Below are positions 25,184 through 35,060 of a DNA stretch of 64,000 bases, piece by piece (position 1 is the stretch's first letter; the number at the start of each line of letters is the position of its first letter). Under the pieces are notes generated by a model, which saw nothing but the letters and a program-made list of their open reading frames with translations, was not told the DNA's origin and did no database searches. The stretch spans positions 124,001 to 188,000 of the forward strand of contig JACKMA010000006.1 in NCBI GenBank assembly GCA_024235635.1, given 5' to 3'. A program made the translations under genes and the position numbers. The DNA comes from Zoogloeaceae bacterium (GTDB lineage: Bacteria; Pseudomonadota; Gammaproteobacteria; Burkholderiales; Rhodocyclaceae).

Positions 25184-27319
25184 ATGACAACGGATTCCTT
25201 GGCGGCGGCGCGTCTCGCGCTGATCCTGGCGCTGGGCCTGTGGCCCGGCGCGTCTGCAACAGCCGCAGAGGTTTCGGCCGAAGACGGCGAGGCGCTGCGC
25301 AACCTACTCGAGATTCTCGAGGAACAGACCGAGATCGCCACCAAGACCCGGCTCAACGCCGACTATGTGCCGGGCTTGGTCACGGTGCTGCACGGCGACG
25401 AGATGGCGGCCCTGGGTGCACGAACGGTCTGGGACGCACTGCGGCTGGTGCCCGGCGTCGAGCCGTCCACCGACCAGATCGGCGGGCGCCAGACCCTGGT
25501 GCGAGGGGTCGGCGGAAGCTTCGCGTCCGGCAACATGAAGATCCTGTTGAACGGCCATGCGATGAACTCGGCATTGTCGGCCAACGCCAATCCGGTGCTC
25601 AACATGCCGATCGAGCAGGTCGAATCGATCGAGGTCGTGCGTGGTCCGGGGTCCGCAGTTCATGGCGAATTCGCCTATGCCGGCGTGCTCAATGTGATCA
25701 CGCGTAAGGATGGCCGTGCCGCGTTCGTCCGTGCCGCCGAGCACGACACCTACACGGTCGGCGGCCATGCCGGATGGACGACCGCACAGGGGGGGCGAGG
25801 CAGCGTCAATCTCGGCGGCTGGCATGCTGCCGGCGTCGGCGTCGATTCGGGGCGCGACGCGCTCTACGGCGGCAATAACGCGCCACAGAGCGTGTTGTCC
25901 CATGCCCCCGGGCCGGTGGACGACGAGATGGAACAGCGCTCGTTCCTGTTCGATCTCGCAGGCGGCCCGTTTTCGCTGTCCTTCAGCTATCTCGAGGATG
26001 GCAACGGTGACCATTTCGGCACGATCAACGTGCTCGACGACGCCGAGGCCCGCGGCATCGACTACCGCAACCGCTTCCTGATGGTGAACGGTTCCGGCGA
26101 GTGGATGCTGGCGCCGGACCTGAGCACCTCGCTGACCTTCGGCTGGCAGTACTACGAGAATCACTTCGACATTCGCTTGCTGCCGAATGGCTTCACCTGG
26201 CTCAACGCCGCGTTCCAGCCGACGGTGCTGCCCAACGGCTACGTCTCCGAGGGCTACTACGAGGAGCAACGGCTGTCGGCAGAACTCGATTTCCGCTGGG
26301 AGGGCTGGGAGAACCACCGCTGGCTGGCTGCCCTCGCCGTCGGCAAGATCCTGGTCGGGGATTCCTGGCAGCGCAACAACGTGCATCCGCAAACCCTCGA
26401 ACCGGTCGAGCCGTCAATCCGGGTCGGCCTCGAAGACGGCGTGCCGTGGGTCTCGGAAGGCCGTTCGCGACGCGTCGCCAGCATCACGCTGCAGGACGAA
26501 TACCGAGTCGGCGAGGATGTGACGGTCACCGCCGGCGTCCGCTACGACGATTACAGTGACTTCGGCGCCAATACATCGCCGCGCATTGCAGCGGTCTGGC
26601 GGCTGGACCGGCGCCACGTGCTCAAGGCGCAGTACGCGGAGGCGTTCCGGCCACCGACTTTCTACGAATCCACCTTCTCGTCCGATCAGGCGCCAGCCTC
26701 CTTCCGCGCTGCGGCGCTCGAACCCGAGACCATTCGCAGCCAGGAACTGGCCTACATCTACAAGTCGCCAATGACCGATTTCAGGGTCACGGCGTTCCAG
26801 TCCCACCTCGCCGATCTGATCGTCGATACCGGGATTCTCGGCTTCGTCAATGCACCGGGTGTCGACCTCGCCGGGGTCGAACTCGAGATCGGCCGACGCA
26901 TCGGCCCGACCTTCCGTGTCGACGCCAACCTGACCCTGGTCGATACCGAACAGGGCGATTCGGGGGCGACCGTCGCCGGTGCGGCCGAACGCCTCGCCAA
27001 CCTGGTCCTGCGCTACGCGCCGCGCTCGTCCCGCAACTATGCCCTGTGGCTGCGCCACGTCGGCGAGCGCGCGCGCGAGCCCGGCGACTCGCGTTCGGCG
27101 CTCGACGGCTACGAGACCGTCGACGTGACTGCGTCCTGGGCGGACTGGCCGAGGCGCGGCCTCAGCCTGCGCGTCGGCGTCGCCAATTTGTTCGACCGCG
27201 ACGTGCGCTACCCCGCTTTCAACACGCTCGATATCGTCGGCCAGCCGTTCCCGTCGTACCGCGACGACTATCCACAGCCGGGACGCAGCGCCTGGCTGCA
27301 GCTCCAGGCCGGCTTCTAG
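25184..27319 (+). CDS. TonB-dependent outer-membrane receptor
   Basis: A 711-residue receptor. ATG 25184 follows GAGGGGGGGCGAG and opens a signal peptide (about 1-28, ending ASATAAE). A short EALRNLLEILEEQTEIATKT region and the plug domain follow: GARTVWDALRLVPGVEP, QTLVRGVGG and VESIEVVRGPGSAVHGEFA. The C-terminal about 550 residues form the 22-strand barrel, with VRYDDYSDFGANTSPRIA, LKAQYAEAFRPPTFYE and the terminal aromatic in LQLQAGF. The substrate is unknown. Receptors with this LEILEEQTEIATKT start are often found beside YfiR-like and hybrid-kinase genes, as here, which suggests a sensory rather than purely nutritional role. The downstream fusion gene starts 36 bases later. Confidence 0.93.
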   Translation: MTTDSLAAARLALILALGLWPGASATAAEVSAEDGEALRNLLEILEEQTEIATKTRLNADYVPGLVTVLHGDEMAALGARTVWDALRLVPGVEPSTDQIGGRQTLVRGVGGSFASGNMKILLNGHAMNSALSANANPVLNMPIEQVESIEVVRGPGSAVHGEFAYAGVLNVITRKDGRAAFVRAAEHDTYTVGGHAGWTTAQGGRGSVNLGGWHAAGVGVDSGRDALYGGNNAPQSVLSHAPGPVDDEMEQRSFLFDLAGGPFSLSFSYLEDGNGDHFGTINVLDDAEARGIDYRNRFLMVNGSGEWMLAPDLSTSLTFGWQYYENHFDIRLLPNGFTWLNAAFQPTVLPNGYVSEGYYEEQRLSAELDFRWEGWENHRWLAALAVGKILVGDSWQRNNVHPQTLEPVEPSIRVGLEDGVPWVSEGRSRRVASITLQDEYRVGEDVTVTAGVRYDDYSDFGANTSPRIAAVWRLDRRHVLKAQYAEAFRPPTFYESTFSSDQAPASFRAAALEPETIRSQELAYIYKSPMTDFRVTAFQSHLADLIVDTGILGFVNAPGVDLAGVELEIGRRIGPTFRVDANLTLVDTEQGDSGATVAGAAERLANLVLRYAPRSSRNYALWLRHVGERAREPGDSRSALDGYETVDVTASWADWPRRGLSLRVGVANLFDRDVRYPAFNTLDIVGQPFPSYRDDYPQPGRSAWLQLQAGF

Positions 27320-27355
27320 ACCGTACAGCCTTTGCCCCAGCCCCTGCTACCCGCC

Positions 27356-29293
27356 ATGCTCAATCCGTCCGACAGTTTCGTCGCGCTGCAAGTCGCCAAC
27401 TACCTGCTGACCGCGGGCCTGCTCGTGCATGCCTGGCGCCACGACCGCAGCCTGTTCTGGGTGATGCCGGCCGCCATCGCCTACGGCTTCGTGGTCGAGT
27501 ATTCACAGGTTTCGAAGGCGGTGACCCCCTATCACTACACCCAGGCCCTGGTGGCGCTGCCCGGCCCCGTCCCGCTCGGCGTGGTGCTGAGCTGGGGCAC
27601 GATCCTGTATGCCGTGCTGGCCACGCTGCGCGCGCTGTCGGTGCCGGCCTGGCTGGCACCGCTGGCTGCAGGACTGCTCGCAACGACGATCGATTTCGTC
27701 TCCGATCCGGCCTATGTCTCGCTGGGATTCTGGGTGTGGGACATGCCGGGCGAGTGGTTCGGCATACCCTGGACCAACTATGTCGGCTGGTTCGTCATCG
27801 TTGCCAGCTTCACCGCCTGGCTCGGCGTCCTGCACCGGCACGGGCCGCAAAAGGAATGGTTCGCGGTGGTTTCGCCGTGGCTCGCGCTGCCCCTGGCGTT
27901 CGGCTGCTTCGTCGCCATCATGCTCGCCTACCTGTGGCTTCAGTCCCGCGCTGCGATCGACCCGTCGACGCTGGTCGCCGTGGTGTTCGCGGCGGCCCTG
28001 CTGCCCGTGCTGGCGAGACTTCGGCGCTTCTCCGGCGGCCAGCCGCTGTCGCTGCCGGTCCTGGCGGCACCGCTCTTTCTCTATGCCACCTCGCTGCTGA
28101 TCCTGTTCGTCGGCGGTCTGCACCGTCGCCAGCCGGAACTGGCCGTCGTGATGCCGGCCTTTTCGCTGTTGGGCCTGGCCGGCTTCCTCTGGCCCTACCG
28201 CTTCGGCGAGGGCCTGCGACGGATCGGCGATGCGGTCGCCAGCGGCATCCAGCTGTCGCGGCGGGCCCTGGTCGGTCTGCTGCTGCTGGCCGCCGCCGGC
28301 GGCGCCGGGCTGGCCGCGTTGAGCCCGGACAAGGGCTTGATCGGTCCGGTCGAGTTGCCGTCGGACGATGCATTTCTGCCGAGCCAGGACGTGCAGTGGT
28401 GGTATTGGACCGGTCACCTCGAGTCGGAAGAGGGGCGCCGCTTCGGCTTCGAGGTAGTGTTCTTCAGCTTCGACAGTTTCGCGTTCATGCGCGACCAGTT
28501 GGTGCAGGTGGCGATCACCGACGTCGACAACGACAGCTTTCACTTCTCGGAGCACCTCGAGTTCCATCTGCCCGCTCGCAGCAGCGGTCGCTTCGATCTG
28601 AGCGCCGGCAAGGGCGACATCATTCGCGCAGTCGGTGACGACCGCATCGACCGATTGCACAGCGAGGTCGATGGCTACGTGCTGGATCTCGAACTGGAGG
28701 CATCCAAACCGCCGGCGCTTCACTATGGGGGAGATGCTCATCCCTATCACTTCGGCGGCTATACCTACTATTACTCACGGGTTAGCATGAAGACTCGCGG
28801 CACCCTGAGCTTCGGCGGCAAGACTTACAAGGTGTCGGGCAGCAGCTGGTTCGATCGTCAGTACGGCGAGCTCTACCAGGCAATCGTCAAGGGCTGGCAA
28901 TGGTTCGCGATCGAGCTCGACGATGACCGGCAGATCATGTTGTACGACATCCTCGGCAACGAAAACCGCGTCGAACGATCCGGGTCGATCACCGACGCTG
29001 CCGGCAATACGCGCCCGATCGCCGGGCACCAGTTCAAGGTCGAGGTACTCGGCAAATGGCGCAGCCCGCATACCGGCTGCGTCTATCCGTCGGGATGGCG
29101 TGTGCAGCTCGATGGCGAGACCTTCGAGGTCGAACCGATGGTCAAGGACCAGGAGTTGAGGGCGAAGCATGGCTTCTGGCCAGGGCCCGAGTATTGGGAA
29201 GGTGCGGCCACGGTCGGCGGTGCGGCCGCTGGCAAGGCCTATGTCGAACTGAACGGATTCTGCAGGGGCGCCGAGGGGACGCTGGAGTTCTGA
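27356..29293 (+). CDS. Fusion protein: CruF-like carotenoid membrane domain plus CrtC/AttH lipocalin-like domain
   Basis: A 645-residue protein starting at ATG 27356; an in-frame TTG at 27332 adds 8 residues, and neither start has a strong ribosome site. Residues 1-320 hold about eight hydrophobic segments with the carotenoid-biosynthesis (PF04240, CruF-type) pattern: TPYHYTQALVALPGPVPLG (57-75) and WVWDMPGEWFGIPWTNYVGW (126-145) after D113. Residues about 335-645 match the CrtC/AttH carotenoid 1,2-hydratase-like lipocalin fold: DVQWWYWTGHLESEEGRRFG, HYGGDAHPYHFGGYTYYYS and VSGSSWFDRQYGEL. Both families include carotenoid 1,2-hydratases of unrelated fold. No other carotenoid gene lies in the window, so the substrate is open. 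The second domain probably lies in the periplasm, depending on topology. Confidence 0.82.
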   Translation: MLNPSDSFVALQVANYLLTAGLLVHAWRHDRSLFWVMPAAIAYGFVVEYSQVSKAVTPYHYTQALVALPGPVPLGVVLSWGTILYAVLATLRALSVPAWLAPLAAGLLATTIDFVSDPAYVSLGFWVWDMPGEWFGIPWTNYVGWFVIVASFTAWLGVLHRHGPQKEWFAVVSPWLALPLAFGCFVAIMLAYLWLQSRAAIDPSTLVAVVFAAALLPVLARLRRFSGGQPLSLPVLAAPLFLYATSLLILFVGGLHRRQPELAVVMPAFSLLGLAGFLWPYRFGEGLRRIGDAVASGIQLSRRALVGLLLLAAAGGAGLAALSPDKGLIGPVELPSDDAFLPSQDVQWWYWTGHLESEEGRRFGFEVVFFSFDSFAFMRDQLVQVAITDVDNDSFHFSEHLEFHLPARSSGRFDLSAGKGDIIRAVGDDRIDRLHSEVDGYVLDLELEASKPPALHYGGDAHPYHFGGYTYYYSRVSMKTRGTLSFGGKTYKVSGSSWFDRQYGELYQAIVKGWQWFAIELDDDRQIMLYDILGNENRVERSGSITDAAGNTRPIAGHQFKVEVLGKWRSPHTGCVYPSGWRVQLDGETFEVEPMVKDQELRAKHGFWPGPEYWEGAATVGGAAAGKAYVELNGFCRGAEGTLEF

Positions 29294-29345
29294 GCGCCGG
29301 CTACCGGCAGCGGACACGGCCCCCGGCCCCTGGATAGGAGTGGCA

Positions 29346-29936
29346 TTGGACCGGTCCGTGTGGCCCTGGCCGAGACGCATCGCCCTGCTGGTGGCGATCG
29401 TCGTGTCGTTGGCGGCGTCGTCGTGGCTTGGCGCAATCGCCGCCGACGAACATGACGCGCGCCGTCTGGCCGTCGGCATCAACCTGTTCCCGGCCGTACT
29501 CGCGGCCGACCAGGACATCGCCGCGAAGCGCAAGGGCGCGGGGCCGTTGCGTGTGCTGTTGATCCATCGCGACGAAGGTGCCCTGGTCGAGGAACTGGCA
29601 GCCACGCTGCGCGACAAGCGGGCGATCCGCGGCATCCCGCTCGAAGTCGAGATCGTGGCGGTCGACGATCTGGCCGCATTCGAAGGCACCCAGGCTGCCG
29701 GACTGTTCGTCGCCCAGCGGCTGGGCGAGGACATCACCTCGATCCTCAATTTCAGCCGGCGTCATCGCCTGCTGAGCTTCTCCCCGTTCGAGGGCGACGT
29801 CGAGCGCGGCGTCGTCGCCGGCATGGCGGTCAGCGACCGCGTGATGCCCTATGTCAATGTGGATGCGATCTCCGCGTCCGGCCTGCGGATCAAACCCTTC
29901 TTCCTCAAGATCGCGGAGCGCTATGAGAGGCATTGA
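29346..29936 (+). CDS. YfiR-like (DUF4154) periplasmic protein
   Basis: A 196-residue protein. TTG 29346 is chosen because AGGAG ends 5 bases upstream; the GTG at 29340 overlaps that ribosome site. A signal peptide or anchor (about 10-32) precedes a Rossmann-like body: LRVLLIHRDEGALVEELAATL, LEVEIVAVDDLAAFEGTQAA, then RLLSFSPFEGDVERGVVAGM and VNVDAISASGLRIKPFFLKI. The final block resembles the YfiR/DUF4154 C-terminus. YfiR proteins are periplasmic regulators of c-di-GMP enzymes. It overlaps the kinase start by 14 bases. Confidence 0.72.
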   Translation: MDRSVWPWPRRIALLVAIVVSLAASSWLGAIAADEHDARRLAVGINLFPAVLAADQDIAAKRKGAGPLRVLLIHRDEGALVEELAATLRDKRAIRGIPLEVEIVAVDDLAAFEGTQAAGLFVAQRLGEDITSILNFSRRHRLLSFSPFEGDVERGVVAGMAVSDRVMPYVNVDAISASGLRIKPFFLKIAERYERH

Positions 29937-32677
29937 GCGACTCCGAATGCGCAGGCGCCCGCCCGCCGGCGTGTCCGTGACCGCGCTGTTCCTCGGTCTC
30001 GGTGCCTGCCTGGCGGCCTTCCTCGCCTACTACTGGTTTGCCGTGCTGGCACCCCAGCTGGACGCCAATGCGCGTGCCAACGCCTCGGCGCTGGCCAATT
30101 CGCAGGCCCAGATCATCGCCGATGCGCTCTCCGGCAGCGACCCGGAAAAGACCCACCGTCGTCTGGCCGGAATCATGGACGAGATCCTGATCGCCCGCGA
30201 GCCGACCAGTGGCGAGCCGATGTTCACGGCCTTGCGCACCGAGATCGACTACGAGGCGGTGCGCATGCCGGCCGGCTCGCTCGACGTCAGCAAGACGAGC
30301 AGCGCGTGCCGGGACTGCCTCGACATCGACGTGCCGCTCTACGCCCGCACCAGCCGCGAACTGCTCGGGATCGCGCATTTCCGGGCCAATCTGCTGTTCG
30401 TGCGCGAGCTCAAGCGCGACGTACGCGACAAATTGTCGATCGGTGCCGCGCTGCTGCTCGTGGTCATGGGCGGCATCTGGTGGGCGGTGGTCAATCTGCT
30501 GCGCAACATCGCGCGCAGCGAGCGCAATCTGCGCGCGGTGTTCGAGGCGGCACCGGTGCCGATGATGCTGGTGCGTCATCGCGATGGCCGGATCGCGCGC
30601 GGCAATCGGGCCGCGGCCGAACTGCTCGCCGTGCGCCAGCTGGATCTCGACGGTGCCGTGCCCGCCGAGTTTCATCGGCGCGCCGCGGACGAAGCGGCGC
30701 TGTTCGGTCCTGCAGCCGGCCAGACCCGGGTCGACGGGCGCGAAGCCGAGATCCAGGATCGTGCCGGACGGCATCACTGGGTGTTGGTGTCGTCGCATCC
30801 GATCGACTACTTCGACGAACCGGCCCACATCGCGAGCTACGCCGAGATCACCGCGTTGAAGGAGGTGCAGCGACAGCTCACCGAGGCCCGAGACGCCGCC
30901 GAGGAGGCGACCCGTGCCAAGGGGTTGTTCGTTGCCAACATGAGCCATGAGATCCGCACGCCGCTCAATGCGGTGCTCGGCTTCTGCCATCTCGCGGAAC
31001 GTACCCGGCTCGACGACAAGCAGCGGAACTATCTGCGCAACATCAGGAAGGCCACCGACTCGCTGCTGGCGATCATCAACAACATCCTCGATTTCTCGAA
31101 GCTCGATGCCGGCAAGCTCGAACTCGACGAGGTCGACTTCAGCCTGCGTGCGATCATCGGCGACGTCGTCGAGATGTTCTCCGTGATCGCCGATCAGCAG
31201 GGCCTCGCGCTGACGCACGAGATCGCACCGGCCGTACCCGACGGCGTGCGCGGCGACCCCCAGCGGATCAAGCAGATCCTGATCAACTTGATCGGGAATG
31301 CGCTCAAATTCACGGAAGACGGCAGCGTTCGACTGACGCTGGCGCTCGATACCGCGGCACCGGACGACATCTGTCTGTTGTTCGAGGTCAGCGACAGCGG
31401 CATCGGCATCGAAGAGGCGGCCATTCCCGAGCTCTTCCAGTCGTTTACCCAGGCCGACAGCTCCACCACTCGGCGCTACGGCGGGACCGGCCTGGGCCTG
31501 GCAATCTGCCGCAATCTGGTGGGCATGATGGGCGGTCGGATCGGCGTGAGAAGCCGGCCGGGAGCGGGCAGTACCTTCTGGTTCACACTGCACCTCGGCC
31601 TGGCGAAGGACGCGGCGATCGGCGCGACCGACGACACGCCGTCGGAGATCGACGCGTCGGCTTTCGCCAGGGCCCGGGTACTGGTGGTCGAGGACAACCT
31701 GATCAACCAGCGCATCATGCGCGAACTGCTGAACGAAACCGGGCTCGACGTGACGATCGCGGGCGATGGCGTCGAGGCGCTCGAAGTGCTCCGGCAACAG
31801 GCCTTCAATCTGGTGCTGATGGATCTGCAGATGCCGCGCATGGACGGTTACCAGACCACCGCGAAGATCCGCGAGCACCACGACCGGCTGAGCCTGCCGA
31901 TCGTCGCGATGACCGCGCACGGGCGTGACGAGGATCGCGAGAAGTGCCTGGCCGCCGGCATGAACGACCACCTCAGCAAACCGGTCGATCCGGCCCGGCT
32001 GGTGCAGGCCCTGCGCCAGTGGCTGGGTGACGCCGTGATCGATGCGTCCGGCCCGGCGGTCGTCTCCGTCAATCCGGTGGTGCCGGAGCTGCCCGGCGTC
32101 GACATGGCGGCCGGTCTCGGCCGCGCAGGCAACAAGCCGGCGCTCTATCTCAGCCTGCTGCGGGACTTCCACAAGGACCACGCCACCAGTCTGGCGAGAA
32201 TCCGCGAGGCCTGCGCCGGCGGGCGGCGCGAGACGGCCGTGCGCATGGTCCATAATCTCAAGGGCACAGCCGGCAACCTCGGCGCGCGCGAACTCGAACG
32301 CCGCCTGACGAGGGTCGAGCGGGCGTTGGCCGGCCACGCCAGCCTCGATCACGCCCTGGACGATGCCGACAGCGAACTCGACCAGCTGATCTCGGCGATC
32401 GCGGCGCTCGGGGCCGACACGCCGACCGCGACGCCGGCGGGCCGGCCGGATGTCCTGCACGGCGCCTCGCTGATCGAAAGTCTCAGGATGGCACTGCGCA
32501 GCGGTAGCTTCCAGGCCGTGCATCTGCTGGAACCGCTGGCTGCGGCCCTCGGCGGGCAATGCCGGCAAACCTTCGTGATCCTCGCGGAACAGGTGCAGAC
32601 ATTCGACTTCGACCGTGCCGAGCGCACGCTGATGCGGCTGGCCGCGGAATTTGCCGAGGTGACCGGGGAACTCGACC

Positions 32678-32688
<11 letters not shown>
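29923..32688 (+). CDS. Membrane hybrid sensor histidine kinase (PAS-HisKA-HATPase-REC-Hpt)
   Basis: A 921-residue kinase. Membrane segments at about 16-43 and 170-193 enclose a periplasmic sensor (about 44-169) holding a C129-R-D-C132 pair, which could be redox- or metal-sensitive. A PAS-like domain (about 203-315) follows, then HisKA with H342 (MSHEIRTPLNAV), HATPase_c (LIGNALKFTEDGS; GGTGLGLAICRNL), a receiver with D634 (LVLMDLQMPRMDGY) and an Hpt domain with H777 (VHNLKGTAGNLGA). This is a complete phosphorelay apart from its final receiver, which the next gene can supply. It overlaps the upstream YfiR-like gene by 14 bases and the downstream cyclase gene by 11 bases. Confidence 0.95.
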
Positions 32689-33610
<922 letters not shown>

Positions 33611-33618
33611 CTGCCGCG

Positions 33619-34140
33619 TCAGCCCCGCATTCTCGCCTCGGCGGCCTCCAGGTCTCGCACGTAGTAGAGAAAATCCATCTCCGGCGCCGGTGCGCCGAGG
33701 CGGGTCGCGACCGCCGAGATCTGCCCTCGGTGATGGATGAAATGTCCCATCAGATGAACCAGGACGTCGCGTACGCCGCTGCGGGTGTGGGCGCCGCCGA
33801 GGCGGTGGTAGCTGATCTCGCCATCGATGAAGCCCGGATCGCGGGTACCGAGCCAGTGGCCGAGATCGCGCAACGACTGCTGCAGGTCGTGCTTGAGCCG
33901 GCTCCAGTCGCCTTGCCGGATGGTATGGAAATCGGCCGTGGCGTCGCGACCGGCAAGGCGCGCCGCCCAGAGGTCGAGGACCACGTGCAGATGATCCACG
34001 GTGTGGTGGATGCTCGGAAAGAAAAGTCCTTCGGGGCGGGTCAGCGCGTCCGGCTCGAGACCGCTCAGGCATTCGAACAGGATCTGGTTTGCCCAGATCT
34101 GATAGTCGATCTGGGTTTCGAAATGAGTCTTCCAGTCCAC
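33619..34140 (-). CDS. DinB-like four-helix-bundle protein
   Basis: A 173-residue protein. GTG 34140 is chosen because GGAGGA sits 5 bases before it; no ATG fits. The start VDWKTHFETQIDYQIWANQ is typical of DinB/YfiT bundles. Probable metal ligands are H50 (in HHTVDHLH) and H133/H137 (LMGHFIHHRGQI). Bacterial DinB relatives include thiol-dependent transferases, but many are uncharacterised. It converges with the diguanylate cyclase gene (8-base gap) and diverges from the DUF4197 gene. Confidence 0.85.
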   Translation of the reverse strand: MDWKTHFETQIDYQIWANQILFECLSGLEPDALTRPEGLFFPSIHHTVDHLHVVLDLWAARLAGRDATADFHTIRQGDWSRLKHDLQQSLRDLGHWLGTRDPGFIDGEISYHRLGGAHTRSGVRDVLVHLMGHFIHHRGQISAVATRLGAPAPEMDFLYYVRDLEAAEARMRG

Positions 34141-34309
34141 CACCGTCCTCCATTGCCCCCAATCCTTGCATTCTAATGCCAGCGACCGGCCCTTTACCTG
34201 CTTTGCCGGGCCCGGGGCGCGCCGACAATGCAACAGGGTGTGCCGCCGGCAATAGGACGGCCGCCACGGTGATAGTCTGGCGCCACCGTTGCAAGCCTTG
34301 GAGGAAATC

Positions 34310-34987
34310 ATGCGTTCGCTCGTCAATCTGCTGGCGGTGTTGCTCGTCAGCGCACCGGCCTGGGCGCTGAACTTGTCCGACCTGACCCAGGGCGAGGCCG
34401 CCGGCGGTCTCAAGGAGGCCCTGACCCAGGGGGCTGGCAAGGCCGTCGAACTGCTCGGCCGCGACGGCGGCTTCATGGATAACCCCAAGGTGCGCATTCC
34501 GCTGCCCGAGATCCTCGCCAAGTCCGAGCCGCTGCTGCGCACGATGGGCAAGGGCGAACAACTCGACAAGCTCGTGGCCACGATGAACCGTGCCGCCGAG
34601 GAAGCGGTGCCGAAGGCCAGGCCGCTGCTGATGGACGCAGTCAAGGAAATGAGCGTCGACGATGCCAAGCAGATCCTCTCCGGCGGCGACGATTCGGTGA
34701 CCCGGTACTTCAAGGAGAAGACCGCCGGCAAACTCGCCGAACTGTTCGAACCGGCGGTCAAGCAGAGCACCGACAGCCTGGCGGTGTCCAAGACCTACAA
34801 CAAGCTGGCCGGCAAGGGCGCCGGTTTCGGCCTGCTGAAGGAAGAGGACGCCAAGGTCGAGAGTTATGTCACGCGCAAGGCGCTGGACGGTCTCTACCTG
34901 ATGATCGCCGAGCAGGAAAAGGCGATTCGCAAGGACCCGGTCGGTGCCGCGGGCACACTCGCCAAGAAGGTGTTCGGCGCACTCTAG
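34310..34987 (+). CDS. DUF4197 family exported protein
   Basis: A 225-residue protein; GGAGGA lies about 5 bases before ATG 34310. The signal peptide (MRSLVNLLAVLLVSAPAWA) is followed by LNLSDLTQGEAAGGLKEALT, GFMDNPKVRIPLPEILAKSE and DAKQILSGGDDSVTRYFKEK, which are diagnostic for DUF4197. The protein is mostly helical; periplasmic location is expected and the function is unknown. A strong terminator follows it. Confidence 0.92.
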   Translation: MRSLVNLLAVLLVSAPAWALNLSDLTQGEAAGGLKEALTQGAGKAVELLGRDGGFMDNPKVRIPLPEILAKSEPLLRTMGKGEQLDKLVATMNRAAEEAVPKARPLLMDAVKEMSVDDAKQILSGGDDSVTRYFKEKTAGKLAELFEPAVKQSTDSLAVSKTYNKLAGKGAGFGLLKEEDAKVESYVTRKALDGLYLMIAEQEKAIRKDPVGAAGTLAKKVFGAL

Positions 34988-35013
34988 AGCCGGCGCCGTC
35001 GATTACAATAGGC

Positions 35014-35044
35014 GATGCCGCCCCCGGGGCGGCATCGTCGTTTT
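35014..35044 (+). terminator. Rho-independent terminator after the DUF4197 gene
   Basis: GATGCCGCCCC and GGGGCGGCATC form an 11-base-pair perfect stem around one central C, followed by GTCGTTTT. It ends 16 bases before the rep ATG. TACAAT at 35004-35009 just upstream could be the -10 of a rep promoter, in which case the hairpin would lie in the rep leader. Confidence 0.75.
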
Positions 35045-35060
35045 CACTGCCGACCCTTTC

